Below are positions 8,306 to 16,246 of a stretch of 64,000 bases of DNA, piece by piece. The notes under the pieces are model-generated. The model worked only from the letters and a program-made list of their open reading frames with translations. It ran no database searches and was not told the DNA's origin. This DNA is from Nonomuraea purpurea (GTDB taxonomy: Bacteria; Actinomycetota; Actinomycetes; Streptosporangiales; Streptosporangiaceae): contig NZ_JBHSBI010000034.1 in NCBI RefSeq assembly GCF_042650645.1, positions 66,588 to 130,587 on the forward strand, read 5' to 3'. The position numbers and the translations under genes were made by a program. Positions within the stretch are counted from its first letter, which is position 1. Every line of letters starts with the position of its first letter.

Positions 8306-8842
8306 TCAGGCCGGGATGCGGTCGATGGTGACCGACTCCAGGATGACGTCCTCCGCCGGACGGTCGCGCCCGTCAGTGCGGGTCTTGGCGATGGAGTCCA
8401 CCACCTCCTGGCCCTCCACCACCTCGCCGAAGATGGTGTGCTTGCCGTTGAGGTGCGGCGTCGGCCCGACGGTGATGAAGAACTGCGAGCCGTTGGTGCC
8501 CTTGCCGAAGCGGATGCCCGCGTTGGCCATGGCCAGCAGGTAGGGACGGTTGAACCAGAGCTCAGGGTGGATCTCGTCGTCGAACTCGTAGCCGGGCCCG
8601 CCGACGCCCTGGCCGAGCGGGTCGCCGCCCTGGATCATGAAGCCGGAGATGACCCGGTGGAAGATCGTGCCGTCGTAGTAGCGGTTGGTGCTCTTCTCGC
8701 CGGTGCCCGGGTGCGTCCATTCGCGCGTGCCCTCGGCGAGTTCGACGAAGTTGCGCACCGTTTTCGGGGCTTTGGTCGGGAAGAGTTCGACCTTGATGGT
8801 GCCGTGGTTGGTCTTCAGGTTTGCGATCAGCTTCTCAGCCAC
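8306..8842 (-). CDS. ppiA: Cyclophilin-type peptidyl-prolyl cis-trans isomerase
   Basis: Cytosolic proline isomerase of about 178 residues. Cyclophilin signatures are clear: FHRVISGFMIQGGDP with the catalytic Arg, the GTNGSQFFIT core and HLNGKHTIFGEVVEG. It begins VAEKLIANLKTNHGTIKVELF, close to the usual MAExxYATLKTNHG start of this clade, so GTG 8842 with the G-run just upstream is preferred to the ATG 18 bases earlier. No signal peptide is present. It is the gene usually found beside crgA and gyrA/gyrB in actinobacteria. Confidence 0.93.
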   Translation of the reverse strand: MAEKLIANLKTNHGTIKVELFPTKAPKTVRNFVELAEGTREWTHPGTGEKSTNRYYDGTIFHRVISGFMIQGGDPLGQGVGGPGYEFDDEIHPELWFNRPYLLAMANAGIRFGKGTNGSQFFITVGPTPHLNGKHTIFGEVVEGQEVVDSIAKTRTDGRDRPAEDVILESVTIDRIPA

Positions 8843-9000
8843 GAGATAGCTGCCCCCCATCTATGTACAGGGTTAGTTTGTGATGTTTGAGGATTATGGC
8901 CGTTAGGCCTCCTCGGGCCATCCTCCCATGGCCGGCCATGATTGAGCCGCCTTGTCCAGGGAAGGTCAGCGTCGGGGCCCCAACGACAGGGGAGGTTGTC

Positions 9001-9501
9001 GTGTCCCTGACACTGAGAAGACGCCGCGTGGTGATAGCTGTACCCACCACGTGGATGGGCCGAATGAAGGCCCAGGCCGCAAATGCCGGCCAGCGTATGG
9101 CGCCGATGGCGGATCAGGCCAAGGTGGTCGCCGCCCAGCGCTTCGTGAACGCCCGTTACTGGGCGGCGCCGCGGCTGGAGTCCGCGGCGCAAGGGTTCGA
9201 GGATCAGGTCGCCCCCAAGGTCAGCTCGATGCTGTCCGCGGCGGCCAGGAAGATCGACCCGACGCCGTCGCGCTCGCGGCGGTGGCCGATGTTCGTTCTG
9301 CTGACCGGAGCCGCGGTGGGTTCGATCGGCTACATGCTTTACCGCCGCAACGCGCAGCAGTGGACCGAGCACATGAAGGACTCCGCGTCTGATGCCTCAC
9401 AATGGGCCGGCGAGAAGGCGGAGCGGACCGCGCAATCCGCGGACCGGATGGCGGCCAAGGTGTCGAACAAGGCGGACGAGGCATCTCGCAAGATGTCGTG
9501 A
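9001..9501 (+). CDS. DUF5324-like membrane-associated protein
   Basis: About 166 residues from GTG 9001, chosen because AGGGGAGG at 8988-8995 is a strong ribosome-binding site. Upstream in-frame ATGs at 8887 and 8929 lack one. Amphipathic Ala/Gln-rich N-terminal helices (RMKAQAANAGQRMAPMADQA) precede a single helix around 103-118 (MFVLLTGAAVGSIGYMLY) and a long Ala/Asp/Lys-rich amphipathic C-terminus (MKDSASDASQWAGEKAE). The layout resembles the DUF5324 family found next to ppiA and gyrase genes in Streptomyces. Function is unknown. It is divergent from ppiA and has its own terminator. Confidence 0.7.
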   Translation: MSLTLRRRRVVIAVPTTWMGRMKAQAANAGQRMAPMADQAKVVAAQRFVNARYWAAPRLESAAQGFEDQVAPKVSSMLSAAARKIDPTPSRSRRWPMFVLLTGAAVGSIGYMLYRRNAQQWTEHMKDSASDASQWAGEKAERTAQSADRMAAKVSNKADEASRKMS

Positions 9502-9509
9502 TCACGTCG

Positions 9510-9546
9510 GGAAGCGCGCCTCCGTTGGATACGGGGGCGCGCTTCC
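9510..9546 (+). terminator. Terminator after the DUF5324-like gene
   Basis: GGAAGCGCGCC at 9510-9520 pairs with GGCGCGCTTCC at 9536-9546. The stem continues inward through TCCG/CGGG (one G-T pair) to a 7-base loop. It lies 8 bases beyond the stop codon. Confidence 0.8.
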
Positions 9547-9596
9547 GTCGTGTACGGCCTCTTGACGACATACCAAGCGCTTGTTAGAACCCGGGC

Positions 9597-10673
9597 ATGG
9601 CGCTGTCTCCCCTCGATGACTACCCCGTGCACCAGGCCGCCCAGGTCATGCGGCACGTGACCACCTCTGACCGCAACTTCTACGACCGCTACTACTTCAA
9701 CTGCCACGCGGGCTCCGGCGAGCTGATGCTGATCGTGGGCCTCGGCCAGTACCCCAACCTGGGCGTCACCGACGCCTTCGCCTGCCTCCGCCACCGCGAC
9801 CTGCACCGCGTCGTACGAGCCTCCCGCGAGCTCGGCCCCGACCGGATGAACACCGAGATCGGCCCGTTCCGCGTCGAGGTGCTCGAAGGGCTCAAGCGGC
9901 TGCGGGTGGTGCTGGAGCCGAACGAGCATGGCCTGTCCTTCGACCTCCTCTGGGAGGGCACGATCCCCGCCACGCTGGAGCCGAGACACTTCCTGCGGTC
10001 ACAGGAACGGGTGATCTTCGACTCCGTGCGCCTGGCGCAGACAGGGGTCTGGTCGGGAAACATCCGGATCGGCGAGGACGACATACCGGTCACACCCGAC
10101 CGCTGGCAGGGCGCCAGAGACCGCTCCTGGGGCGTCAGGCCGGTCGGCGAACCCGAGCCGCCCGGCATCCAGGCCAAGAACTCCGGCACGTTCTACTGGC
10201 TGTACGCGCCGATGAAGTTCGACGACCACGCCATCCTCTGCATCGTCCAAGAGGACGAACGGGGCCGGCGGCTGCTGGAGGAGGCCGTGCGCGTCTGGTC
10301 GGACGGGCGGGACGAGGAATACCTCGGCAGGCCGGACTACCGCCCGGTCTACGCCCCCGGCACCCGCGACGTCGTCGAGGCCACGATCTCCTTCTCCCCG
10401 CCCGGCGGCAAGCCGTTCGACGTACGCTGCACTCCCCTCCTGCCGGTACACCTCATGGCCGGGACCGGCTACGGGCTGGAGCCGGACTGGAAACACGGGA
10501 TGTACCAGGGCGTCGGCCCGGTCGTACGGGGCCTCACCTATCGCCTGCCCGACGACGCCGCCAAGATGTGGGGCATGGTCGACGCCGTCGGGCGCTTCGA
10601 GTACGACGGCCTGGTGGGCCACGGCCTCTACGAGTACTGGGCCCTGGGGCCGCACCCGTCGTTCACGGACTGA
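9597..10673 (+). CDS. CrtC/AttH-like lipocalin-fold protein of unknown substrate
   Basis: A 358-residue soluble protein without signal peptide. Long beta-rich segments and the motif QGARDRSWGVRPVGEP resemble the RDxSWGxR signature of the hydroxyneurosporene synthase (CrtC)/tocopherol-cyclase-like superfamily, where it sits at the lipid pocket. The second half includes TFYWLYAPMKFDDHAILC, also typical of that fold. No carotenoid or isoprenoid genes are nearby, so the substrate cannot be inferred. The stop lies one base from the stop of the converging secreted-protein gene, with no room for a terminator. Confidence 0.6.
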   Translation: MALSPLDDYPVHQAAQVMRHVTTSDRNFYDRYYFNCHAGSGELMLIVGLGQYPNLGVTDAFACLRHRDLHRVVRASRELGPDRMNTEIGPFRVEVLEGLKRLRVVLEPNEHGLSFDLLWEGTIPATLEPRHFLRSQERVIFDSVRLAQTGVWSGNIRIGEDDIPVTPDRWQGARDRSWGVRPVGEPEPPGIQAKNSGTFYWLYAPMKFDDHAILCIVQEDERGRRLLEEAVRVWSDGRDEEYLGRPDYRPVYAPGTRDVVEATISFSPPGGKPFDVRCTPLLPVHLMAGTGYGLEPDWKHGMYQGVGPVVRGLTYRLPDDAAKMWGMVDAVGRFEYDGLVGHGLYEYWALGPHPSFTD

Positions 10674-10674
10674 G

Positions 10675-11190
10675 TCAGTCGGACTTCTCGCAGGTGATCT
10701 TGACGGTCTTCTGGGGCGTCCCGGTGACGCCCTCCGCGGGCTTGGCGGGGCCGGCCCGGAACTCCTGCGGCAGCTCGGAGCCCTCGACCGGCTTGGCCTT
10801 GGCCCACTCGCCGGCCTCGCCGCGCTCGAGTTTCCTGACCTCCACGCCTTCGCCGCCCTCGATCTTCCTGATCTGGATGCCCTCGCCCTTCACGAAGTCC
10901 TTGACTTTCACCGCCTTGCCGTCCGCGAGCTTCTTGACCGCCCCGGCCTCCCCGGCCTTCTTCAGCTCCTCGATCTCGGCCGGGTCGAGCTGCCGCACCT
11001 TGCCGTCCTTGGTGACGGCTGCCGCCCGCGCGGACGCGAGCTCGACGATCTTGCCGTCCGCGGTCTTGCAGATCATCTTCGCGCCGGCGGTGGAGGGCGT
11101 GGGGGTCTGGTCGGCCAGGGCCGAGCCCGCCAGGCCGGAGATGGCCAGCACGGCGACCGCGCCGAGCGTCGCGAGACGTCGCTTGAACAT
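10675..11190 (-). CDS. Secreted charged repeat-like protein beside a two-component system
   Basis: A 171-residue protein with a typical Sec signal peptide (MFKRRLATLGAVAVLAISGLAG, cleavage near ALA-DQ). The mature part is rich in Lys/Glu/Gly with loosely repeated strand-like units (GKAVKVKDFVKGEGIQIRKI, GEGVEVRKLERGE) and holds two Cys (MICKT, ITCEK) that could form a disulfide. No known domain is recognised. It is transcribed away from an OmpR-type regulator gene, and the shared intergenic region has 11-bp-spaced repeats, so it is a probable regulon member or signal partner. Confidence 0.7.
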   Translation of the reverse strand: MFKRRLATLGAVAVLAISGLAGSALADQTPTPSTAGAKMICKTADGKIVELASARAAAVTKDGKVRQLDPAEIEELKKAGEAGAVKKLADGKAVKVKDFVKGEGIQIRKIEGGEGVEVRKLERGEAGEWAKAKPVEGSELPQEFRAGPAKPAEGVTGTPQKTVKITCEKSD

Positions 11191-11242
11191 GGATGCTCCT
11201 CACTGAAGTCGATCGAACGCTTCAGAGCTTGGCCGCACGTAC

Positions 11243-11281
11243 CTGAAGTGATCCTGAAGAGGACCGAAACGATCTTCAGGT
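11243..11281. promoter_or_regulatory. Probable OmpR-family operator repeats
   Basis: CCTGAAG occurs at 11243-11249 and 11254-11260, an 11-base period, and its inverse CTTCAGG at 11275-11281. Direct repeats with an 11-bp period are typical binding sites of OmpR/PhoB-class regulators. They sit between the divergent secreted-protein gene and the response-regulator gene, so autoregulation and control of the secreted protein are likely. Confidence 0.55.
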
Positions 11282-11308
11282 TCTCTTTAGGTGACCTGAG
11301 GCACGCTG

Positions 11309-11986
11309 GTGGGCGTGCGAGTGCTGCTGGTGGAGGACGAGGAGCGGCTGGCCGACCTGATCAAGGGCGGGCTGGCGGGTGAGGGCTTCGCCGTGGACGT
11401 GGCCCACGACGGGCGCGACGGGCTGTGGCTGGCCACCGAGAACAGCTACGACGTCATCGTCCTGGACGTGATGCTGCCCCGGATGAACGGGTACGCGCTC
11501 TGCGCCAAGCTGCGCGAGGCCGGCGACTGGACGCCGATCATGATGCTCACGGCCAAGGACGGCATCTACGACGAGGCCGAGGCGCTCGACAACGGGGCCG
11601 ACGACTACCTGGCCAAGCCGTTCTCGTACGTGGTGCTGCTGGCCAGGCTGCGCGCCCTGGTGCGCAGGGGCGGACGGGAGCGGCCCGTGTCGATCACCGT
11701 GGGCGACCTGGTGATCGACCCGGCCGGGCTGCGCTGCCGCAGGGGCGAGGCGGAGATCGGGCTGACGCCCAAGGAGTTCGCCGTGCTGCACGCGCTGGCG
11801 CGCCGGCCCGGCGAGGTCGTCTCCAAGAGCGACCTGCTCGACCAGGCCTGGGACTTCTCCTACGACGGTGATCCGAACATCGTCGAGGTCTACATCAGCG
11901 CGCTGCGCCGCAAGATCGACGCACCGTTCGGCAAGACCACGCTCATGACGGTCCGCAGGGCCGGCTACCGGTTGGAGGCGATGTGA
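11309..11986 (+). CDS. OmpR/PhoB-family response regulator
   Basis: A 225-residue DNA-binding regulator. The receiver domain (about 1-115) has the acidic pair VEDEE, phospho-acceptor D53 in VLDVMLP, the Thr in MMLTAKD and Lys in LAKPF. The C-terminal winged-helix domain (about 130-225) ends YISALRRKIDAPFG...VRRAGYRL. GTG 11309 is favoured by GAGG seven bases upstream; GTG 11315 is possible. It overlaps the histidine kinase gene by four bases and diverges from a secreted-protein gene. Confidence 0.93.
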   Translation: MGVRVLLVEDEERLADLIKGGLAGEGFAVDVAHDGRDGLWLATENSYDVIVLDVMLPRMNGYALCAKLREAGDWTPIMMLTAKDGIYDEAEALDNGADDYLAKPFSYVVLLARLRALVRRGGRERPVSITVGDLVIDPAGLRCRRGEAEIGLTPKEFAVLHALARRPGEVVSKSDLLDQAWDFSYDGDPNIVEVYISALRRKIDAPFGKTTLMTVRRAGYRLEAM

Positions 11987-13350
11987 GGCGGCTGTTCGCT
12001 CGGGACTGGGGGCTGTCTTCTGTACGGGTGCGCGCGACGGCGGCGGCCACGCTCGTGGTGGCGCTGGCCCTCGGGCTGGTGGCCTTGGCGCTGGTGGTGA
12101 CGTTGCGCGGCACGCTGGAGAGCAACGCGGACATGGAGGCGGCCAAGAAGGCCGAGGCGGCGATGCCGTACGCGAAGACGCTGCCGGTCACCTCGCCTGG
12201 CGGGATGGTGATGAAGGACGCCAAGCCCACCACAAACCTGGGCGAAATGCCTTCGGCAATAGCGGTGACGAAGGACGTGGTCAAGGGGAGCGAGGTGCGC
12301 CTGAGCAACGGCAAGGCGGTCGCGGCCGGCGACCCTGACCTGCTGCTGACCAAGGAGCACAGCGCGGCGACCACCGAGTGGGCGCAGCCTGGCCGGTATG
12401 CCGTCGCGCAGCTCTCGGTGGCCACCGAGAGCGGCCCCGCCGTGCTGCTGTCGCGGGTCTCCCTGGCCGGCGCCGAACAGGCGCTGGAGACGCTGAACAG
12501 CGCGCTGCTGCCCGGCCTGCCCGCCGTGCTGCTCGTGGTGGCCGGGATGACCTGGTTCTCGGTGGGCCGCACGCTGGCGCCGGTCGCCGCGATCAGGGCC
12601 AAGGTCGCCGACATCACGGCCAGCGACCTGCACCAGCGTGTTCCCGTACCGGACTCCAAGGACGAGATCGCCGCGCTGGCCACCACCGTGAACGGCACGC
12701 TCGACCGGTTGGAGACGGCGGTGGGCACGCACAAGAGGTTCGTGGCCGACGCGGCGCACGAGCTGCGCAGCCCCATCGCGACCCTGCGCGCCCGCCTGGA
12801 GCTGGCCGAGCCCAGCGAGCTCACCAGGGAGGCCCTGGCCGACGTCGAACGCCTGCAGTCGCTGGCCGCCGACCTGCTCATCCTGGCCAAGCTGGACGCG
12901 GGCGAACCGCTGCGCACGAGTGAACTGGACCTCGGCCAGGTGGCGGCCGAGGAGTCGCTGCGTGTGCGGCGGCGACCCGAGGTCCGCGTGGAGCTGGACG
13001 TCGAGCCGGACGTGGTGATGGAGGGCTCCCGCGCGCACCTCGACCGCCTGGTGACGAACCTGGCCGACAACGCGGTCCGGCACGCCGCATCGACCGTCCG
13101 GGTACGCGTGCACACGGCGGACGACGAAGCCGTGCTGGAGGTGACCGACGACGGTCCCGGCATCCCGCCCGAGCACCGTGAGGCGGTCTTCGACCGGTTC
13201 ACCCGGCTGGACGAGGCACGGGCCAGGGACGCGGGCGGCGCGGGGCTGGGCCTGCCGATCGCGCGGGACATCGCCCACCTGCACGGGGGCACGCTCGTGT
13301 ACGCCGGCTCGGGGTTCGTCGCGAGGTTCCCCCTCGCGACGAACCCTTGA
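11983..13350 (+). CDS. Two-component sensor histidine kinase
   Basis: A 455-residue membrane kinase starting at the GTG that overlaps the regulator stop. Helix 1 is about 18-40, followed by an extracytoplasmic sensor of about 125 residues. Helix 2 (about 170-190) leads into a HAMP domain (VGRTLAPVAAIRAKVADITASDLHQRVP). The H-box is DAAHELRSPIATLRAR with H259. N, G1 and G2 boxes follow as NLADNAVRHA, DDGPGIPPEHREAVFDRF and GGAGLGLPIARDIA. It phosphorylates the co-transcribed OmpR-type regulator; the stimulus is unknown. The periplasmic segment lacks a recognisable ligand-binding family. Confidence 0.92.
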   Translation: MRRLFARDWGLSSVRVRATAAATLVVALALGLVALALVVTLRGTLESNADMEAAKKAEAAMPYAKTLPVTSPGGMVMKDAKPTTNLGEMPSAIAVTKDVVKGSEVRLSNGKAVAAGDPDLLLTKEHSAATTEWAQPGRYAVAQLSVATESGPAVLLSRVSLAGAEQALETLNSALLPGLPAVLLVVAGMTWFSVGRTLAPVAAIRAKVADITASDLHQRVPVPDSKDEIAALATTVNGTLDRLETAVGTHKRFVADAAHELRSPIATLRARLELAEPSELTREALADVERLQSLAADLLILAKLDAGEPLRTSELDLGQVAAEESLRVRRRPEVRVELDVEPDVVMEGSRAHLDRLVTNLADNAVRHAASTVRVRVHTADDEAVLEVTDDGPGIPPEHREAVFDRFTRLDEARARDAGGAGLGLPIARDIAHLHGGTLVYAGSGFVARFPLATNP

Positions 13351-13361
13351 CCAGACGGTGT

Positions 13362-13697
13362 TCAGGTGACCCGGGTGGCGCATCCCAGCTTCGCCCCGAT
13401 GTGCGTCAGCCCTTCGGCGAAGCCCTCGCGCGTGCGCCGTCCGAACCCGATGAACAGACGGTTGGCCAGCGGCACGCCCCAGCGCAGCCACTCGGCCACG
13501 TTGTAGACGCGGTGGACCACGCGGGTGCCCTCGGGGTGGGGGGCGAGCGACCATTCGCCCCGGTACCACCAGCCGCCCTGGTAGGCCAGGGCGTGCTCGC
13601 CGGTCTCGGTGCTCGGCACGTTCTCCAGCAGTACCGGCCACACGCGTTCGACCGGCGCCGCGACCACTCCGGTGACCTCGGTGATCAGCTTCTTCAC
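13362..13697 (-). CDS. SRPBCC-family protein
   Basis: A 111-residue START/Bet v1-like protein: the opening KLITEVTGVVAAPVERVWPVL and a central WYRGEWSLAPHPEGTRVVHRVYNV strand pattern suit the polyketide-cyclase/SRPBCC fold, which binds hydrophobic ligands. It is short for the family (about 140), keeping the N-terminal strands and C-terminal helix. Its ATG overlaps the stop of the upstream SnoaL-like gene by four bases, so the two are made together. No specific reaction can be named. Confidence 0.7.
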   Translation of the reverse strand: MKKLITEVTGVVAAPVERVWPVLLENVPSTETGEHALAYQGGWWYRGEWSLAPHPEGTRVVHRVYNVAEWLRWGVPLANRLFIGFGRRTREGFAEGLTHIGAKLGCATRVT

Positions 13698-14071
13698 GGC
13701 CGGCTCACCCTCGTGTTCTGGAAGGAGGCGAAGCGCCAGCCCTCGGACGTGCGCAGGGCGGTGAGCGTGATGACGGACTCGCGGCCGGGGTCGTGCTCGC
13801 CGTCAACGGACGAGGAACCGCCCGAGATCACCAGGGCGACGTCGTCGCTCAGCGGTCTGATCAGCGGCTGCCCGCCGCCGGAGTCGAGTTTGATCGGGAG
13901 CTTGAACAGCTCGCGATGGCTCTCCTCGATGGCCTGGCGGCCCTTCATGTGCAGGCCGAAGAACGTGATGTAGTCGGCGTCCTCGGTGAACAGCCCGGCG
14001 TAACCGGCGGCGTCGCCGGCGTTCCAGGTTTCCGCCATCCGCGTGAGCAGGCGGACGATCTCTGTGGACAT
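13694..14071 (-). CDS. SgcJ/EcaC-type SnoaL-like (NTF2-fold) protein
   Basis: A 125-residue protein. MAETWNAGDAAGYAGLFTEDADYITFFG and the later ESVITLTALRTSEGWRFASFQNTR are typical of SgcJ/EcaC proteins (DUF4440-like alpha+beta barrel). The pocket of this fold serves as an isomerase or hydrolase site or just binds ligands. It is the first gene of a two-gene unit with the SRPBCC protein, a pairing of two small hydrophobic-pocket folds suggesting action on a shared small molecule. Exact role unknown. Confidence 0.75.
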   Translation of the reverse strand: MSTEIVRLLTRMAETWNAGDAAGYAGLFTEDADYITFFGLHMKGRQAIEESHRELFKLPIKLDSGGGQPLIRPLSDDVALVISGGSSSVDGEHDPGRESVITLTALRTSEGWRFASFQNTRVSRP

Positions 14072-14182
14072 GGCACAGCTCCCTGTGTGGCGGCGCCTAT
14101 CCTGTGAATGCGAGTTCGGGCAGGGCAGGCGCCTTGTTCGGATTTCTGGCCGCCGGGGTGTTGGCGCACCTCGGCGGCCCTT

Positions 14183-14755
14183 TCACAGCTCGACCGTGCT
14201 CTCCCAGTCGAGCTGTCGCTCGTCGAGCCGGTCGAGCAGCTTCCTGATCCAGTCGAGTTCGGCGGTCTGCAGCGCGTGCTCGAACTCCACCTCCAGCATG
14301 AGGATCTCGGGCAGGCCGCTGTCGGCCATGGCTCTCATATGGGCCTGCATCCCGGTGACGGCGCCCTCGATGGTGGCCGCGCGACCGCGCAGCGCCTGCC
14401 GCGCCTCGTCCATGGGCAGGCAGCCGATGAGCGAGACGGCGGCGACGAAGGCACGCCTGTCGACGTCGGGTACTTCGAGGAGCCTGCGCAGGCGGGTGGC
14501 CAGCTCCTTGCGGCCCTCTTCGGTGATCTCGTAGACCGTGCGCTCCGGTCTGCGGCCCGCGCGGTCGGTGCCTGCGGGCACGATCAGCTCGTCCTTGGCC
14601 AGCCGCTCGACCGCGTGGTAGAGGCTGCGCGGCAGGCCGGTGATGTAGTCCTTGTGCGTGTCGACGATGAAGCGGTGGAGCTCGTAGGGGTGGGCGGCGC
14701 GCACCGTGAGCAGGGCCAGCACGGTCAGGCCGACCAGGTCGTGGCGTCGCGCCAT
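14183..14755 (-). CDS. PadR-family transcriptional regulator
   Basis: A 190-residue repressor. The N-terminal PadR winged helix (about 8-85) shows HPYELHRFIVDTHKDYITGLPRSLYHAVERLAKDELI and the wing ERTVYEITEEGRKEL. The C-terminal helical region (about 95-185) is the dimerisation/effector part. A perfect 11-bp inverted repeat 12 bases before its start is an excellent autoregulatory operator. The nearest possible target is its own gene; the upstream MBL gene is co-directional and ends 13 bases before the operator, so the site controls padR itself. Confidence 0.9.
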   Translation of the reverse strand: MARRHDLVGLTVLALLTVRAAHPYELHRFIVDTHKDYITGLPRSLYHAVERLAKDELIVPAGTDRAGRRPERTVYEITEEGRKELATRLRRLLEVPDVDRRAFVAAVSLIGCLPMDEARQALRGRAATIEGAVTGMQAHMRAMADSGLPEILMLEVEFEHALQTAELDWIRKLLDRLDERQLDWESTVEL

Positions 14756-14766
14756 GTTGCCTCCCT

Positions 14767-14789
14767 CTATATTGCAATTTGCAATATAG
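14767..14789. promoter_or_regulatory. Perfect palindromic operator upstream of padR
   Basis: CTATATTGCAA at 14767-14777 and TTGCAATATAG at 14779-14789 are exact inverted repeats around one T. This AT-rich 23-bp site stands out in a roughly 70% GC background and lies 12 bases before the padR ATG. PadR regulators bind such dyads (for example ATACT/ATGT-type palindromes). Confidence 0.75.
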
Positions 14790-14801
14790 CTCAGGCGGGC
14801 G

Positions 14802-15596
14802 TCAGGCGTCGAGTTGCATGAAGGCGCGTTCGATGACCTCCCTGGAGACGTCCTCGGGGTAGGGGAAGAGCTTGATCACGTCACGCAGGCCCTCCACGTG
14901 GGCCCGTTTGGCCAGCTCGGCCACGAGGACCAGCTCGTCGTGCTGCTCCCGCGCGAACGCCAGGTCCACCACCGCCCCGTGCCCCGGCACGACCACCGGC
15001 TCGGGCATCGACTCCATCATCGCGGCCGTGGTGGCCGGCCAGTCGAGCGGATAGGAGTCGCCGAACGCCGGGGGCGCGCCCTGCTCCACCAGGTCACCAG
15101 CGAACAGCACGCCCGCGTCGGGCACGTGCACGACGACGTCGTTGCTGCTGTGCCCAAGTCCGAAATATCGTAGATGCACCATGCGCCCGCCGATGTCGAG
15201 GCCGGCCTCCGACGTGAACGTGTGGTCGGGCGGCACCAGCGTGACCTCCTCCAGTTCCTCGCGCTGCTCCGGCCGCCGCTTGATGATGCCGGCGCGGTGC
15301 TGCTCGCCGTACTGGTCGATTTCCTCGGCGCATCTGATGTGGCCCCAGATCTCGGCGGGGCGGAAAAGGGCGTTGCCGAAGTAATGGTCGAAGTGGGCGT
15401 GGGTGTTGACGACGGTCCACGGATAGGCCGTGACCGTCCTGATCGACCTGATCAGGTCCGTCGCCTCCCGGTGTGACATCCGCGTGTCGATCACCAGGCA
15501 GTGCCCGTCGCCCACGACCAGACCCACGTTCAAGTCGAACGACTCATGGCGCCGGACATAGACCCGGTCGCCGACCTCCTGCCACTGCTCGCTCAT
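14802..15596 (-). CDS. Metallo-beta-lactamase-fold hydrolase
   Basis: A 264-residue zinc hydrolase starting MSEQWQEVGDRVYVRRHE; the longer frame upstream lacks family character. Metal motifs are visible: NTHAHFDHYFGN (HxHxDH), the downstream His in GLGHSSNDVVVHVPDAGVLFAGD (with the bridging Asp) and VPGHGAVVD. It resembles the glyoxalase II/quinoprotein-relay MBL subgroup. No signal peptide is seen. It stops just before the padR operator and is separate from padR. The substrate is unknown. Confidence 0.88.
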   Translation of the reverse strand: MSEQWQEVGDRVYVRRHESFDLNVGLVVGDGHCLVIDTRMSHREATDLIRSIRTVTAYPWTVVNTHAHFDHYFGNALFRPAEIWGHIRCAEEIDQYGEQHRAGIIKRRPEQREELEEVTLVPPDHTFTSEAGLDIGGRMVHLRYFGLGHSSNDVVVHVPDAGVLFAGDLVEQGAPPAFGDSYPLDWPATTAAMMESMPEPVVVPGHGAVVDLAFAREQHDELVLVAELAKRAHVEGLRDVIKLFPYPEDVSREVIERAFMQLDA

Positions 15597-15826
15597 GCCA
15601 ATGAACCCTACTTTTAGGAGCGACCCATGGCATATGACTTCCAAGTGCTCCGCATGAGCTGATCAGCCCCGCAGGTACGTCAGCACCGCCAGCACCCTCC
15701 TGTGCCCGTCTGCGGCGGGCGGGAGGTCGAGCTTCGCCTGCGGGTGAGCGCCTCCAGCGCGGTCCTGTCGAGCACCCTGCGACCGTATCCGGGGCCAGAA
15801 CGCCTGGCAGTAGTGCTGGGCGGTTG

Positions 15827-16243
15827 TCAGGCCAGCAGCAAGGGCGCGGCGGCGGCGCGTAGTTCGGAGCTGAAGGGGGCGGGGCGGAAGGTGGCGGGGT
15901 CGAGGTTGACGTTCACGCGGTAGCCCTCGGCGTGGACGATCGACCGGTCCTTGGACAGGACGCGGAAACCGTAGACGCCGCTGGTACGGCCCATGCGGTC
16001 GAGCCAGAAGTCGACCAGCACCTCACCTGCCCCGGCGACCGGCGCGTTGTAGGTGATCTTGAACTCGCGTACGGCGAGGTAGATGTCCTTGAAGCGGGAG
16101 ATCGCGGGGTCGAAGTTCCAGCCCTGATCGGCCCAGAAGTCGGAGATGGCGCGCTCGACGAGCAGGGCGTAACGCGAGTTGTGCAGCAGGCCCATGGCGT
16201 CGAGGTCGTCGAAGTGCACCTGGGCGGGGCGGGTTTCCGGCAA
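15827..16243 (-). CDS. Hot-dog-fold acyl-CoA thioesterase
   Basis: A 138-residue member of the 4-hydroxybenzoyl-CoA thioesterase/YbgC-like family: VHFDDLDAMGLLHNSRYALLVERA carries the conserved Asp and the hot-dog helix, followed by FKITYNAPVAGAGEVLVDFWLDRMGRTS. It hydrolyses acyl-CoA, acting as a tetramer in homologs. The gene follows the TetR regulator by three bases, so the pair is one unit controlled by that regulator, probably linking the regulator to acyl-CoA or lipid status. Confidence 0.85.
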   Translation of the reverse strand: MPETRPAQVHFDDLDAMGLLHNSRYALLVERAISDFWADQGWNFDPAISRFKDIYLAVREFKITYNAPVAGAGEVLVDFWLDRMGRTSGVYGFRVLSKDRSIVHAEGYRVNVNLDPATFRPAPFSSELRAAAAPLLLA

Positions 16244-16246
16244 TGT

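Noticed and set aside
15660..15826. Minus-strand fragment ending HRRVLAVLTYLRG
   Set aside because: Open for only a few dozen codons, no start and no recognisable family; left as intergenic.
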